This document shows positions 44,478 to 53,834 of a stretch of DNA of 64,000 nt, piece by piece. The stretch is from UMGS1696 sp963642885 (GTDB lineage: Bacteria > Bacillota > Clostridia > Oscillospirales > CAG-272). Under the pieces are notes generated by a model. The model did no database searches and had not been told where the DNA came from. It saw nothing but the letters and a program-made list of their open reading frames with translations. The stretch spans positions 28,534-92,533 of the forward strand of contig CAVIJI010000003.1 of assembly GCA_963642885.1 (NCBI GenBank). The letters run 5' to 3'. The first letter of the stretch is position 1. The number at the start of each line of letters is the position of its first letter. Position numbers and translations under genes: made by a program.

Positions 44478-45356
44478 TCACTTGCTGTTTTGCTTATAAC
44501 GGCGCATACGCTCGATAATATTGTTGGTTTTTATGCTGCCGTAGTCGCCCAAAAGCTGTGTGCGTAAAAATTTCGTCAAGGTCTGTTCGGTATAATTTCT
44601 CGTAAGTTTACCCTCGACTGCCGTCGAAATAACTCCGGTTTCTTCCGACACGATAATCACAACAGCATCGCTGTTTTCACTCATTCCGATGCCCGCTCTG
44701 TGTCTTGTTCCGAGATCCTTGATAATATCGGGATTGTTGGAAAGCGGGAGAAGACATCCCGCGGCAAGCAATCTGAAATCACGAACTATCAACGCACCGT
44801 CATGCATCGGTGCTTTATTGAAAAATATATTTTTTATGAGGAATGATGCGGGATACGCATCTATCAGCGTGCCTGTAAGTGTTACATCACCTAATTTTAT
44901 ATCCCTCTCGAACACAATAAGCGCACCTGTTTTAGATGCCGACATATCGGTAACCGCCGAAACGATTTCATCTATAACCTTCTCACGATATGTAGTGTCC
45001 TTTGTTTCGCTTATGCTCTTGAGTCCCTTTATCGGGGTGGTACCGACCTTTTCGAGCACGGAACGTATTTCGGGCTGAAACAATATCACAAGCGTAATAA
45101 ATCCTATTTGGAATATGTTTTGCATGATATACTGCATCAGATACATATCAAGCATTTTAGATGCGATTTGTATAACAAACAAAAACAGTACTCCGACGGC
45201 AAGCTTGCCCGCGCGTCTGTCTCTTATAAATTTATACAAGTAGTACAAAAGAACGGAAACGCAAATTATATCGACAATATCAATTAAAGATATTGTTTTT
45301 ATAATGTTTATTACGTCGGTTATCCTTTCCGGAAGAACCACAGCGGTGATACTCAA
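44478..45356 (-). CDS. cdaA: Diadenylate cyclase CdaA
   Basis: Makes cyclic di-AMP from two ATP. Three hydrophobic N-terminal helices (about residues 15-80) precede the DisA_N catalytic domain, with the motifs MHDGALIV (DGA) and LGTRHRAGIG (RHR). I chose the TTG at 45356, about seven bases after AGGGGGG; other starts lack a binding site. That gives 292 residues, close to CdaA of other Firmicutes. It is cotranscribed with cdaR; glmM, the usual third gene, is not next to them. Confidence 0.93.
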   Translation of the reverse strand: MSITAVVLPERITDVINIIKTISLIDIVDIICVSVLLYYLYKFIRDRRAGKLAVGVLFLFVIQIASKMLDMYLMQYIMQNIFQIGFITLVILFQPEIRSVLEKVGTTPIKGLKSISETKDTTYREKVIDEIVSAVTDMSASKTGALIVFERDIKLGDVTLTGTLIDAYPASFLIKNIFFNKAPMHDGALIVRDFRLLAAGCLLPLSNNPDIIKDLGTRHRAGIGMSENSDAVVIIVSEETGVISTAVEGKLTRNYTEQTLTKFLRTQLLGDYGSIKTNNIIERMRRYKQNSK

Positions 45357-45437
45357 ACAAACGCCCCCCTGTAATGGGCACAACATATATGCGGTATTTA
45401 TGTCATACTCTTAATTATTAATAATAACTCATATTAT

Positions 45438-45466
45438 ATTATATCATATGCATTGTGTTTTTTCAA
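45438..45466 (-). promoter_or_regulatory. Sigma-A promoter of the cdaA operon
   Basis: On the minus strand TTGAAA (45466-45461), 17 bases, TATAAT (45443-45438). It is the only clear promoter for the leftward housekeeping run and lies back to back with the promoter at 45540. Confidence 0.75.
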
Positions 45467-45539
45467 ATATTTTCGGTATAAATCTTTCTTTTTATCGATA
45501 ATCGACGTCACATGAAATCACTTTTTTCGCAAAAATACA

Positions 45540-45568
45540 TTGTAAAAAAACACGCCGTAATGTATAAT
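45540..45568 (+). promoter_or_regulatory. Sigma-A promoter of the glycerol-1-phosphate dehydrogenase gene
   Basis: TTGTAA (45540-45545), 17 bases, TATAAT (45563-45568), with the gene starting at 45620. Confidence 0.75.
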
Positions 45569-45619
45569 AATCCTCGGTATATTATGTAAACGAAAAAATT
45601 CCATATGAAGAGGTTTTTT

Positions 45620-46909
45620 ATGTTTGAAAAAGTTAAAATACTGACGGAAAACTGTTCCTGCGGTAAGAAGCACAATCTTATAACCGAAGAATTCGTTATA
45701 GATAATGAAGCCGTGCTTTTAATGTCCGAGTACATCAAAAAAAGCGGTTATACATCTCCCGTTATTATTTGCGATGAAAACACACATGTTTTCACAGCCG
45801 AAATAGAGGATAAAATCAATATTAAATCAACACTCGTTGTTCCCGGAAATGCTCATGCTACTGAAGTTTACGCATCCGATGCCGAAAACTTCATCCGCGA
45901 AAACTCACCCGATGTACTTATAGCGTGCGGTTCGGGATCCGTTCATGACATAACAAGATATGCCGCGCATTCTATGAATGTACCTTTCATTTCATATCCT
46001 ACCGCTGCCAGTGTTGACGGATATATTTCGGGTGTAGCCGCTATGACTTGGCACGGACAGAAGCTGACATTTAACGCGGTACCGCCAAAAGCTGTTTTCG
46101 CCTCTCCCGATGTACTTGTTACAGCTCCCGACAGACTGACAGCCTCGGGTGTCGGCGACGTGCTCGGCAAATACAATTCTCTTTTCGATTGGAAGGTCGC
46201 GAAAATTCTTATTGACGAATACTATTGCTCCGAAATAGTAGACCTCGAATACGAAGCAGTCGAAGAAATGGTTCAGGCAATAAAGCACCGTTCCGAAATA
46301 TCAAAGAAAGAATATACAGTCAAGGTAATGTATGCTCTCTTGCTTTCCGGTTTGGCTATGCAGCTTTGCGGAAATTCACGTCCCGCATCCGGCGCAGAAC
46401 ACCATATGTCTCATCTCTGGGAAATGCATCTTATAAACAATGACATTGATGCTCTTCACGGTGAAAAAGTCGCTGTCGGATTGATGGCGGTAACCGAATT
46501 GTATAAAAAAGCTCTCACACGAGGATTGGATTACGAAAAGATATGCAATATAAAGCTTTCGGATACTTTCAACCGTGATAAAATCGCCCCTGTTTTCGGT
46601 CAGCTGTCCGATGTGATACTCAAGGAAAATCTTCCCGACGGCTCACTGTCATCGAGCAGTCTCGCAAAAATTAAAATCGACGATATTCACAATATCGAAA
46701 AACAACTTAATCAAGCCGCCGAAGCACTGCCGAGCACCGACGATTTAATCGAGTTGTACAGAATATCCAACGTTCCGATTAATACCTCCGATATCGGGCT
46801 TCCCGCAGATAAAGCATTTACATTGGAATCCCTTAAATATGCGCCTTATGTACGTAATCGCATTACATTGCTCAAAATTTTATCCGCCGCAGACGTAATA
46901 ACGATTTAA
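45620..46909 (+). CDS. sn-Glycerol-1-phosphate dehydrogenase (AraM-like)
   Basis: 429 residues of the iron-alcohol-dehydrogenase/dehydroquinate-synthase fold. GSGSVHDITRYAAH (NAD-binding), PTAASVDGYISGVAAM and the metal ligands in GVGDVLGKYNSLFDWK and SGAEHHMSHLWEM match bacterial AraM/EgsA and archaeal G1P dehydrogenase. The enzyme reduces dihydroxyacetone phosphate to sn-glycerol-1-phosphate. In B. subtilis this feeds heptaprenylglyceryl phosphate; in archaea it starts lipid synthesis. No prenyl transferase is adjacent. AGAGG six bases before the ATG at 45620 sets the start. Monocistronic with its own terminator. Confidence 0.9.
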   Translation: MFEKVKILTENCSCGKKHNLITEEFVIDNEAVLLMSEYIKKSGYTSPVIICDENTHVFTAEIEDKINIKSTLVVPGNAHATEVYASDAENFIRENSPDVLIACGSGSVHDITRYAAHSMNVPFISYPTAASVDGYISGVAAMTWHGQKLTFNAVPPKAVFASPDVLVTAPDRLTASGVGDVLGKYNSLFDWKVAKILIDEYYCSEIVDLEYEAVEEMVQAIKHRSEISKKEYTVKVMYALLLSGLAMQLCGNSRPASGAEHHMSHLWEMHLINNDIDALHGEKVAVGLMAVTELYKKALTRGLDYEKICNIKLSDTFNRDKIAPVFGQLSDVILKENLPDGSLSSSSLAKIKIDDIHNIEKQLNQAAEALPSTDDLIELYRISNVPINTSDIGLPADKAFTLESLKYAPYVRNRITLLKILSAADVITI

Positions 46910-46935
46910 TAGTATCTTTCTATCTCCGTACATCA

Positions 46936-46975
46936 AATAACCCCGGCTGAAGTTCAATGTTCAGTCGGGGTTATT
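46936..46975 (+). terminator. Intrinsic terminator
   Basis: AATAACCCCGGCTGAA / TTCAGTCGGGGTTATT with one G-T pair and an eight-base loop, followed by TGTTTGT. It separates the dehydrogenase gene from the arginine operon leader. Confidence 0.75.
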
Positions 46976-47074
46976 GTTTGTACATGCACACTTTTCAATG
47001 TATGTTCACCGAGGTGAATCGGTCGCATATTTATTGTTTTCTAAAAGAAATGCGTGTATATTTATAATTTGTCC

Positions 47075-47137
47075 TTGCATTTTTATTCTGTTTTGTGTAT
47101 TATTTCCATTGTATTTTTTTTCATTTAGAAGTATAAT
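47075..47137 (+). promoter_or_regulatory. Arginine operon promoters with candidate ArgR (ARG) box
   Basis: Two promoter matches: TTGCAT (47075-47080), 17 bases, TATTAT (47098-47103); and TTGTAT (47109-47114), 17 bases, TATAAT (47132-47137). The 14 bases TGCATTTTTATTCT (47076-47089) match 12 of 14 positions of the ARG half-site consensus TGAATWWWWATTCA and overlap the first -35 box, where ArgR with arginine would repress. The rest of 46976-47231 is AT-rich with no riboswitch that I recognise. Confidence 0.6.
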
Positions 47138-47231
47138 AATACCATTAACCGAACGAAAACAAAATACAAATATTAAACGAACGGAAATATCCGTTAATGA
47201 TATTTGCATATCAATAAAAGGAGTGTGCGAT

Positions 47232-48275
47232 ATGAAAGATAAAATCCGAGTTGCCATAGTCGGTGCTACCGGTTATGCCGGTGCGGAACTCGTCCGTCTG
47301 CTTGCGACCCATCCGAATGCCGAAATCGTCGGATTATCCTCGGTTTCGTTTGCGGGGAATGAAATAGCCTCTGTTTATCCGAATTTTAAAAAAACAGCCT
47401 TACCGACACTGACCGATTCGGATACGGCAATCATCGATGCCGATGTCGTATTCGCTTCTCTCCCGCATGGTTTAAGCGAACCTCTTGCGGAAAAATGTAT
47501 TACTTCAGGCAAGCTGCTCATCGATCTCGGTGCTGACTTCAGACTGGAAAAAGAAGAGGATTATACCGAGTGGTACAACAAACCGTTCGACAAGCCATAT
47601 TTACACAAGGGGGCGGTATATGCTCTTCCCGAATTATTCCGCGACAGCATTAAGAAAGCAAAAATAATAGCCAATCCCGGATGCTATCCTACAGCGGCGG
47701 CGTTAGGTCTCGCTCCCGCGTTGCAGCACGGTTTTATAGAAAAAAGCGGAATAATTATTGACGCCAAATCAGGTGTCACAGGTGCAGGCCGTGGGCTCAC
47801 TCAAAACACACACTATCCCGAAGCGAATGAGTCTATTTCGGCATATAAAGTCGGAGTACATCGTCATACACCCGAAATCGAGCAAACATTGTCGCACATG
47901 GCGGGAGATGATATCTCGGTTACCTTTGTACCGCATTTACTGCCTGTTAATCGCGGAATCGAAGAAACGATTTACGCTCATCTTACCCCGTGTACATCAC
48001 TTGGAATGGTGCGCGCGGCATATGAGTCCGTATATCAGAATGAGCAATTCGTACGTTTGGAACCCGATGGCTGTGTAGCGCAAATCAAATACGTCACACG
48101 GTCTAATTACTGTGATATTTCTTTACATTGCGACACACGTACAAATACGCTTATTGTTTGCTCCTGCATTGACAACATGGTGAAAGGCGCGGCAGGACAG
48201 GCAATTCAAAATATGAATATTTATTTCGGACTGCCTGAAGAGACAGGCATCAACGCACTTCCCGCGGGATTTTAA
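47232..48275 (+). CDS. argC: N-acetyl-gamma-glutamyl-phosphate reductase
   Basis: 347 residues from the ATG behind AAAGGAG. It reduces N-acetylglutamyl phosphate to the semialdehyde. It has the Rossmann loop VAIVGATGYAGAELVR, the catalytic Cys in NPGCYPTAAAL (about residue 151) and the His-containing HRHTPEIEQ. A much longer upstream extension of the frame crosses the promoter and is not coding. First gene of argCJBDF. Confidence 0.96.
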   Translation: MKDKIRVAIVGATGYAGAELVRLLATHPNAEIVGLSSVSFAGNEIASVYPNFKKTALPTLTDSDTAIIDADVVFASLPHGLSEPLAEKCITSGKLLIDLGADFRLEKEEDYTEWYNKPFDKPYLHKGAVYALPELFRDSIKKAKIIANPGCYPTAAALGLAPALQHGFIEKSGIIIDAKSGVTGAGRGLTQNTHYPEANESISAYKVGVHRHTPEIEQTLSHMAGDDISVTFVPHLLPVNRGIEETIYAHLTPCTSLGMVRAAYESVYQNEQFVRLEPDGCVAQIKYVTRSNYCDISLHCDTRTNTLIVCSCIDNMVKGAAGQAIQNMNIYFGLPEETGINALPAGF

Positions 48276-48294
48276 TGATTGAGAGGTAAAACTA

Positions 48295-49521
48295 ATGGAA
48301 TACACGATAATCGAAGGCGGTGTCTGTGCCGCAAAAGGATTCTCCGCCGGAGGTGTGCACGCCGGCTTCAGAAAAAACACTTCAAAGCTTGATTTGGCAA
48401 TGGTAGTTGCGGATGATTTATGCACCGCAGCGGGAGTATACACGAAAAATAAAGTTTTTGCCGCACCTGTCGGCGTAACTCGCTCCCATCTTGCCGACGG
48501 ACACGCACGTGCCGTTATTGTAAACAGCGGAAACGCAAATGCATGTACGCCCGATGGTTATGAAACAGCGGGAAAAACGTGCGACATGGTTGCCGAGTTA
48601 CTCGGCATTTCCTCCGATGATGTTATTGTTTCCTCAACGGGTGTAATCGGTGTAAGCCTCCCGCTGGCGCCGATTGAAAATTCTCTCTCCGAGCTTTATT
48701 CCTCGTTGACTTCCGATACCGAAGGAGCTACTCTTGCCGCATCCGCAATAATGACAACCGACACAAAAAGAAAAGAATTCGCATTGTCGTACACATACAA
48801 CGGACACAAAATACATGTCGGAGGAATGTGCAAGGGTTCGGGAATGGTCCATCCCAATATGGGAACAATGCTCGGGTTTATAACAACAGATGCCGATATT
48901 ACACCCGAATTGCTCCATACCGCATTGGTAAACGCAACACAGGACAGTTTCAACATGGTAAGCGTAGACGGCGACACAAGTACCAATGATATGGTATGTG
49001 TCCTTGCTTCAGGCAAATCCGGAGCCGAAAAAATTACATGCTCGAATGCAGCCTATGAAGCTTTTTGCTGTGCTCTTTCGACTATATGCATGAAAATGGC
49101 TACCGCTATTGCGGCAGACGGTGAAGGAGCAACGAAATTCCTTCGCTGTACTGTTTCAAATGCCTCCGATAAAGAATCCGCTCGTATTCTCGCTAAGAGC
49201 GTAATCGCATCATCTCTCGTGAAAACCGCTATGTTCGGTGCCGACGCAAACTGGGGACGAGTCATTTGTGCTCTCGGCTACTCAGGTGTCGATTTTGATC
49301 CCAAAGCCGTGGATATCTCATTTAAATCCTCTGCGGGAACAATCGATGTATGTCGGCACGGTGGAACACTGTTATTCAGCGAAGATCTTGCGAAAGAAAT
49401 TCTTACTAAGGACTGTATAGACATCTTATGCAATATGAATGCGGGAAATTCATCTGCTACCGCCTTCGGTTGTGATCTCAGCTATGAGTACGTTAAAATC
49501 AACGGAGATTACAGAACCTGA
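48295..49521 (+). CDS. argJ: Bifunctional ornithine acetyltransferase/N-acetylglutamate synthase
   Basis: 408 residues. ArgJ moves the acetyl group from N-acetylornithine to glutamate, giving the cyclic pathway. The self-cleavage site is in KGSGMVHPNMGTMLGF; the Thr after Gly becomes the new N-terminal nucleophile of the beta chain (many homologues have Ala-Thr). The oxyanion-hole segment SSTGVIGVSLPL is intact. No separate argA or argE is present in the operon, in keeping with this route. GAGAGGT precedes the ATG. Confidence 0.95.
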   Translation: MEYTIIEGGVCAAKGFSAGGVHAGFRKNTSKLDLAMVVADDLCTAAGVYTKNKVFAAPVGVTRSHLADGHARAVIVNSGNANACTPDGYETAGKTCDMVAELLGISSDDVIVSSTGVIGVSLPLAPIENSLSELYSSLTSDTEGATLAASAIMTTDTKRKEFALSYTYNGHKIHVGGMCKGSGMVHPNMGTMLGFITTDADITPELLHTALVNATQDSFNMVSVDGDTSTNDMVCVLASGKSGAEKITCSNAAYEAFCCALSTICMKMATAIAADGEGATKFLRCTVSNASDKESARILAKSVIASSLVKTAMFGADANWGRVICALGYSGVDFDPKAVDISFKSSAGTIDVCRHGGTLLFSEDLAKEILTKDCIDILCNMNAGNSSATAFGCDLSYEYVKINGDYRT

Positions 49522-49595
49522 TATATTTAAATTCACGTGCCATCAAAAACAAATACCCTTCCACATAACGCTGTATCAAATCCGAGGTGTAAAAT

Positions 49596-50465
49596 ATGTC
49601 CATATCAAATCAAGATAAAGCCAATGTGCTGATTGAAGCACTTCCGTATATACAAAAATACACAGGACAGACAGTCGTAATTAAATACGGCGGAAATGCT
49701 ATGCTGTCAGAAGAATTACAGGATGCCGTAATAAGCGACTTGGTGCTTCTGTCTTTGACAGGTATAAATGTAGTGCTTGTTCACGGCGGCGGTCCCGATA
49801 TCAATGAAATGCTTTCGAAAATCGGGAAAAAGTCACAGTTTATAAACGGATTACGGTATACGGATGCGGAAACGGCTGAGGTTGCGCTTATGGTCCTCGC
49901 GGGTAAAACAAACAAGCATCTTGTTGACCGCATCGAACGTACAGGCGGAAAGGCTATCGGACTTTGCGGGCTCGACGGAGGCTTACTCAGTGCGAAACGC
50001 CACACAGATACCAATGGGACGGATTACGGTTTTGTAGGTGATATCGAAAGTGTCAACGCATCCATTATTCAGGATGTTATAGACAAGGGATATATACCGG
50101 TCATCTCTACGATTGCACACGCATCCGACGGTACAGGCGTATATAACATCAACGCCGATACCGCGGCAGGCGAAATTGCGGTTGCTCTTCATGCGAGAAA
50201 CTTTATTCTTTTAACCGATACACGCGGTGTACTGCGTGATCCTCACGATGAAAGTTCGCTTATTCCCGTTATTCACACAAATGAGGTTCAGGCACTGCGT
50301 GATGACGGTACAATATCAGGCGGAATGATTCCGAAAGTCGAATGTTGTGTCAACGCGGCAGAACGCGGTATTTACCGTACTTTTATTACCGACGGAAGGA
50401 TTCGTCACTCTATCCTTATAGAAATGCTTTCGGACGAGGGCTGCGGAACAATGTTTACGAAATGA
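49596..50465 (+). CDS. argB: Acetylglutamate kinase
   Basis: 289 residues. It phosphorylates N-acetylglutamate. TVVIKYGGNAM (about 26-36), VHGGGPDINEML and the C-terminal GGMIPKVECCVNA are amino-acid-kinase signatures. The N-terminal helix (residues 5-24, NVLIEALPYIQKY) is the one that builds the ring-shaped hexamer in arginine-inhibited forms, which fits the cyclic pathway where this step is the control point. It lies 74 bases after argJ with GAGGTG upstream. Confidence 0.96.
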   Translation: MSISNQDKANVLIEALPYIQKYTGQTVVIKYGGNAMLSEELQDAVISDLVLLSLTGINVVLVHGGGPDINEMLSKIGKKSQFINGLRYTDAETAEVALMVLAGKTNKHLVDRIERTGGKAIGLCGLDGGLLSAKRHTDTNGTDYGFVGDIESVNASIIQDVIDKGYIPVISTIAHASDGTGVYNINADTAAGEIAVALHARNFILLTDTRGVLRDPHDESSLIPVIHTNEVQALRDDGTISGGMIPKVECCVNAAERGIYRTFITDGRIRHSILIEMLSDEGCGTMFTK

Positions 50466-50489
50466 CTATAATATAAAGGAAATACGATT

Positions 50490-51677
50490 ATGGATAAACA
50501 AACGGTCATTGCATTGGACAATGAATATATTATGCACACCTACGGAAGGCTTCCTCTTGTACCGGATCACGGGTCTGGTGCCGCTTTGTGGGATTGTGAC
50601 GGCAACAAATACATAGATTTCACAAGTGGAATCGGTGTTAATGCATTAGGATATTCCGATCGCGGCTGGGTAAATGCCGTATATGATCAGGCAATTAAAT
50701 ATCAACATGTATGCAACTATTACTACTGTGAACCCGCGGCTGAGCTTGCAAAGTGGCTTGTCACAAAATCAGGATTATCGGATGTATTTTTCTGTAACTC
50801 CGGAGCCGAGGCAAACGAGTGTGCGATAAAGCTGGCAAGAAAATACAGTTTCGATAAATACGGTTCAAACCGTTACAAAATCATTACGCTTCAAAAATCC
50901 TTCCACGGCAGAACAATCACAACCCTTTCTGCGACGGGACAGGATGTATTCCATAAGTACTTCGATCCTTTCACAGACGGTTTTGTGTACTGCCCTGCAG
51001 AGGATATTGCCGCTATAGATACCGCTATGGATAATTCCGTCTGTGCCGTATTGTTGGAGGTAATTCAGGGAGAAGGCGGCGTAAACATACTCTCACCCGA
51101 ATATATAACCGCAGTCGAAAAATTATGTCGAGAAAGAGATGTACTGCTTATTATCGATGAAGTTCAAAGTGGTATGGGCAGAACCGGTATGACATTCGCT
51201 TTCCAAAACTACGGAATTAAGCCGGACATTATTACGATAGCGAAAGCTCTTGCCGGAGGTCTTCCAATGGGAGCCTGCATAAGCGGTTCCAAGGCCTCCG
51301 AAACTCTGGGCGGAGGAATGCATGGCTCAACGTTTGGTGCCAACCCTGTAGCAGCCGCAGCAGCTCTTTATATTACATCATGCCTTACCGATGATTTTTT
51401 ACTCGGTGTAATCCACCGCGGAGATTTAATATCCGAAAAAATAGCATCATGGGAAAACTGCGGTATTAAATCGGTCCGTCACAAGGGACTCATGATCGGC
51501 ATAGAAATAGAAGGTAATCCAAAGGATGTACTGAAAAAAGCGTTCGAGAACGGACTGCTCGTTTTGACGGCAGGTACGGATGTAATACGTCTGCTGCCGC
51601 CGCTTAATATATCTATGCATGAAATTGACGAAGGCTTACAGCTCTTACATAAATCACTCACGGAGGTTACGGAATGA
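50490..51677 (+). CDS. argD: Acetylornithine aminotransferase
   Basis: 395 residues, class III PLP-dependent aminotransferase. NSGAEANECAIKLAR binds the cofactor phosphate, and LLIIDEVQSGMGRTG holds the Asp that contacts the pyridine nitrogen. The lysine that forms the Schiff base is in TIAKALAGGLPMG. It converts N-acetylglutamate semialdehyde to N-acetylornithine. The stop overlaps the argF start by four bases (ATGA), so the two are translationally coupled. Confidence 0.95.
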   Translation: MDKQTVIALDNEYIMHTYGRLPLVPDHGSGAALWDCDGNKYIDFTSGIGVNALGYSDRGWVNAVYDQAIKYQHVCNYYYCEPAAELAKWLVTKSGLSDVFFCNSGAEANECAIKLARKYSFDKYGSNRYKIITLQKSFHGRTITTLSATGQDVFHKYFDPFTDGFVYCPAEDIAAIDTAMDNSVCAVLLEVIQGEGGVNILSPEYITAVEKLCRERDVLLIIDEVQSGMGRTGMTFAFQNYGIKPDIITIAKALAGGLPMGACISGSKASETLGGGMHGSTFGANPVAAAAALYITSCLTDDFLLGVIHRGDLISEKIASWENCGIKSVRHKGLMIGIEIEGNPKDVLKKAFENGLLVLTAGTDVIRLLPPLNISMHEIDEGLQLLHKSLTEVTE

Positions 51678-52597
51678 AAAAAGATTTAACTAAAATGGCG
51701 GATTTGTCACAGGATGAAATATTCTCACTGCTTGACCTCGCCGCAAAATTGAAATATGAAAAACATCACGGAATCACTCATCATTTACTTACGGGAAAAT
51801 CTCTCGGAATGATTTTCCAGAAATCTTCCACTCGTACAAGAGTATCATTTGAAACCGGTATATATCAGTTGGGCGGTCAACCGTTATTCCTCTCACCGAG
51901 AGATTTGCAGATAGGCCGCGGCGAACCGTTAATCGATACCGCTCGTGTACTCTCCAGATATCTCGACGGAATAATGATTCGTACGTTCGCTCAAGCGGAG
52001 GTTGACGACCTTGCCAAATACTGTACCTGTCCCGTAATCAACGGACTTACCGACTATTGTCACCCTTGCCAGATACTTGCCGATTTGCTTACTGTTCGTG
52101 AATTCAAATGCGGTGGCGAAAACGACTTTTCAAATCTGAAGATGTGTTATATTGGCGATGGAAATAATATGGCAAATTCTCTCATTGTCGGTGGACTGAC
52201 AGTCGGAATGTCCGTCTCAATCGGTTGTCCCTCATCGCATCAGCCTCATCCCGATGTCCTCGCATTTACACAGAAGTATCCGGGAAAATTCATGATGACC
52301 GATGATATTTACACAGCCGCATCGGGTGCGGACATTCTCTTCACGGATGTTTGGGCATCGATGGGTCAGGAAGCGGAAGCACTTGAACGTCAGAAAATCT
52401 TTGCGGGATATCAAATCAACAAAGAACTTCTCGAAGCCGCAAACCCCGGTGTAATGGTACAGCACTGCCTGCCCGCTCATCGCGGAGAGGAAATCACAGA
52501 GGATGTATTCGAGGCACATGCGAATGAGATATTCGAAGAAGCCGAAAACCGTCTCCACGCTCAAAAAGCCGTTATGGTTCAGTTGATGTCTAAGTAA
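51674..52597 (+). CDS. argF: Ornithine carbamoyltransferase
   Basis: 307 residues. It joins ornithine and carbamoyl phosphate to citrulline. The carbamoyl-phosphate motif KSSTRTRVSFE (about 51-61), the second-domain HPCQILADLLT and the ornithine loop HCLPAHRGEE (about 270) are all intact. Last gene of the arginine operon; argG and argH are not in the window. GGAGG inside the argD end is its ribosome binding site. Confidence 0.96.
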   Translation: MKKDLTKMADLSQDEIFSLLDLAAKLKYEKHHGITHHLLTGKSLGMIFQKSSTRTRVSFETGIYQLGGQPLFLSPRDLQIGRGEPLIDTARVLSRYLDGIMIRTFAQAEVDDLAKYCTCPVINGLTDYCHPCQILADLLTVREFKCGGENDFSNLKMCYIGDGNNMANSLIVGGLTVGMSVSIGCPSSHQPHPDVLAFTQKYPGKFMMTDDIYTAASGADILFTDVWASMGQEAEALERQKIFAGYQINKELLEAANPGVMVQHCLPAHRGEEITEDVFEAHANEIFEEAENRLHAQKAVMVQLMSK

Positions 52598-52600
52598 AGA

Positions 52601-52664
52601 AATACCCCTGCACAGTACAGCGGTACGTCAAAACGTGCGACTGAAATGTGCAGGGGATTTTTTT
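52601..52664. terminator. Terminator of the arginine operon
   Basis: CCCCTGCACA pairs with TGTGCAGGGG around a 32-base loop, followed by ATTTTTTTTA on the plus strand. The minus-strand tail is only T-poor, so it mainly serves argF. Confidence 0.8.
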
Positions 52665-52681
52665 ACAATTTTCTGTATTTA

Positions 52682-53755
52682 TTATTTAATGGGTGTAATA
52701 TCTACGCTCTTACCCGATTTAGCGGAGGCATAGATTGCGTCGAGAATCTTCATGAGCCATACACCGTCTTCTGCTGTTGCACGGCAAGTTTCCTTGCCTG
52801 TAGCTGCGTTAATAAATCCGGCAATCTCGTTACGGAATGCATTCGAATCGCATCCGAGTCTTGAATAAGGAGTTGTCTTTACAAACATACCTGACATATC
52901 AGTGTACATCTCAACCTTGTCATCATATGCTTTGACACCTGATTTTGTGCCGAAAAGTTCGATGCTGCCTGTATCTCTGTCTATGTTCAAGTTGAAGCTT
53001 GCTTCTACATGGAGAGAGAAACCGTTTTCGAAACGAACAATTGCATTGGCAAAATCTTCAACCGTATACTGATATCCTGTCTTAGAGGAGGAAAGTTCCC
53101 ATGCGGTTGTTCCGCCTGCCGCACGGTTGCAGCCGAGATTATTATATGTTACACCGTATGCGGATACAGGACGCGGGTTGCCTGCGAGATAACGGGACAA
53201 GTCAATTACATGTACACCGAGGTCAATGAGAGGGCCGCCGCCCGAGAACGATTTATCTCCGAACCAACCGCCGGGACAACCGTCCTTACGCAAATACGAT
53301 GCCTTTGCGAAATAAACATCACCCATTCTTCCGTCAGCTGTCCATTTACGAATTGTATCGGCATCGGAACCGAAACGACGAACAAAACCGATCTGAAGGA
53401 GCTTGCCTGTTTCCTTAGCTACGGCACGCATCTCTTCTGCTTCCTCTGCATTCAATGCCATCGGCTTTTCGCATATAACATTGGCACCACCGCGAAGTGC
53501 AGCTATTGTACAAGGCTTGTGTGCTGCGTTCCATGTGCAAACGCTTACGCAATCGAGCGTTTCTTTCGCCATCATTTCGTTGCAGTCGGTATACCATCTC
53601 GGAACATTGTATCTTTCCGCATATGCCTTTACCTTTGCTTCGTCAATATCACATACTGCTACTACGTCAACTCTGTCCGCCATATTTTTATAGCCGTCCA
53701 TATGGCAATGGCTGATACCGCCTGTACCGATAATACCTACTCTGATTTTTTCCAT
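52682..53755 (-). CDS. Gfo/Idh/MocA-family oxidoreductase
   Basis: 357 residues. Rossmann loop GIIGTGGISHCH (residues 8-19), canonical catalytic EKPMAL (about 98) and C-terminal GPLIDLGVHVIDL, in which the Asp and His are the usual catalytic pair. It is the closest relative in the window of the enzyme at 3635-4723. It is isolated: a promoter and a hairpin precede it and the arginine operon converges on it. The Shine-Dalgarno sequence is weak (GGGAC) and lies directly after the hairpin at 53768-53793. Sugar substrate unknown. Confidence 0.88.
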   Translation of the reverse strand: MEKIRVGIIGTGGISHCHMDGYKNMADRVDVVAVCDIDEAKVKAYAERYNVPRWYTDCNEMMAKETLDCVSVCTWNAAHKPCTIAALRGGANVICEKPMALNAEEAEEMRAVAKETGKLLQIGFVRRFGSDADTIRKWTADGRMGDVYFAKASYLRKDGCPGGWFGDKSFSGGGPLIDLGVHVIDLSRYLAGNPRPVSAYGVTYNNLGCNRAAGGTTAWELSSSKTGYQYTVEDFANAIVRFENGFSLHVEASFNLNIDRDTGSIELFGTKSGVKAYDDKVEMYTDMSGMFVKTTPYSRLGCDSNAFRNEIAGFINAATGKETCRATAEDGVWLMKILDAIYASAKSGKSVDITPIK

Positions 53756-53767
53756 ATTCGCTGTCCC

Positions 53768-53793
53768 GTGTTTGCGAAATCATCCGCAAACAC
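53768..53793. promoter_or_regulatory. Perfect inverted repeat next to the start of the oxidoreductase gene
   Basis: GTGTTTGCG-N8-CGCAAACAC, a perfect nine-base inverted repeat 12 bases before the start codon at 53755. It could be a repressor operator in the leader or an RNA hairpin limiting access to the weak ribosome binding site. Confidence 0.55.
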
Positions 53794-53834
53794 TATACCC
53801 TTTCTTTATTATTTCGATATGAATTGGTATAAAA

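Noticed and set aside
46974..47231. 86-codon N-terminal extension of argC
   Set aside because: It runs through two promoters and AT-rich leader sequence and is very hydrophobic and low-complexity; argC has its own AAAGGAG site at 47232.
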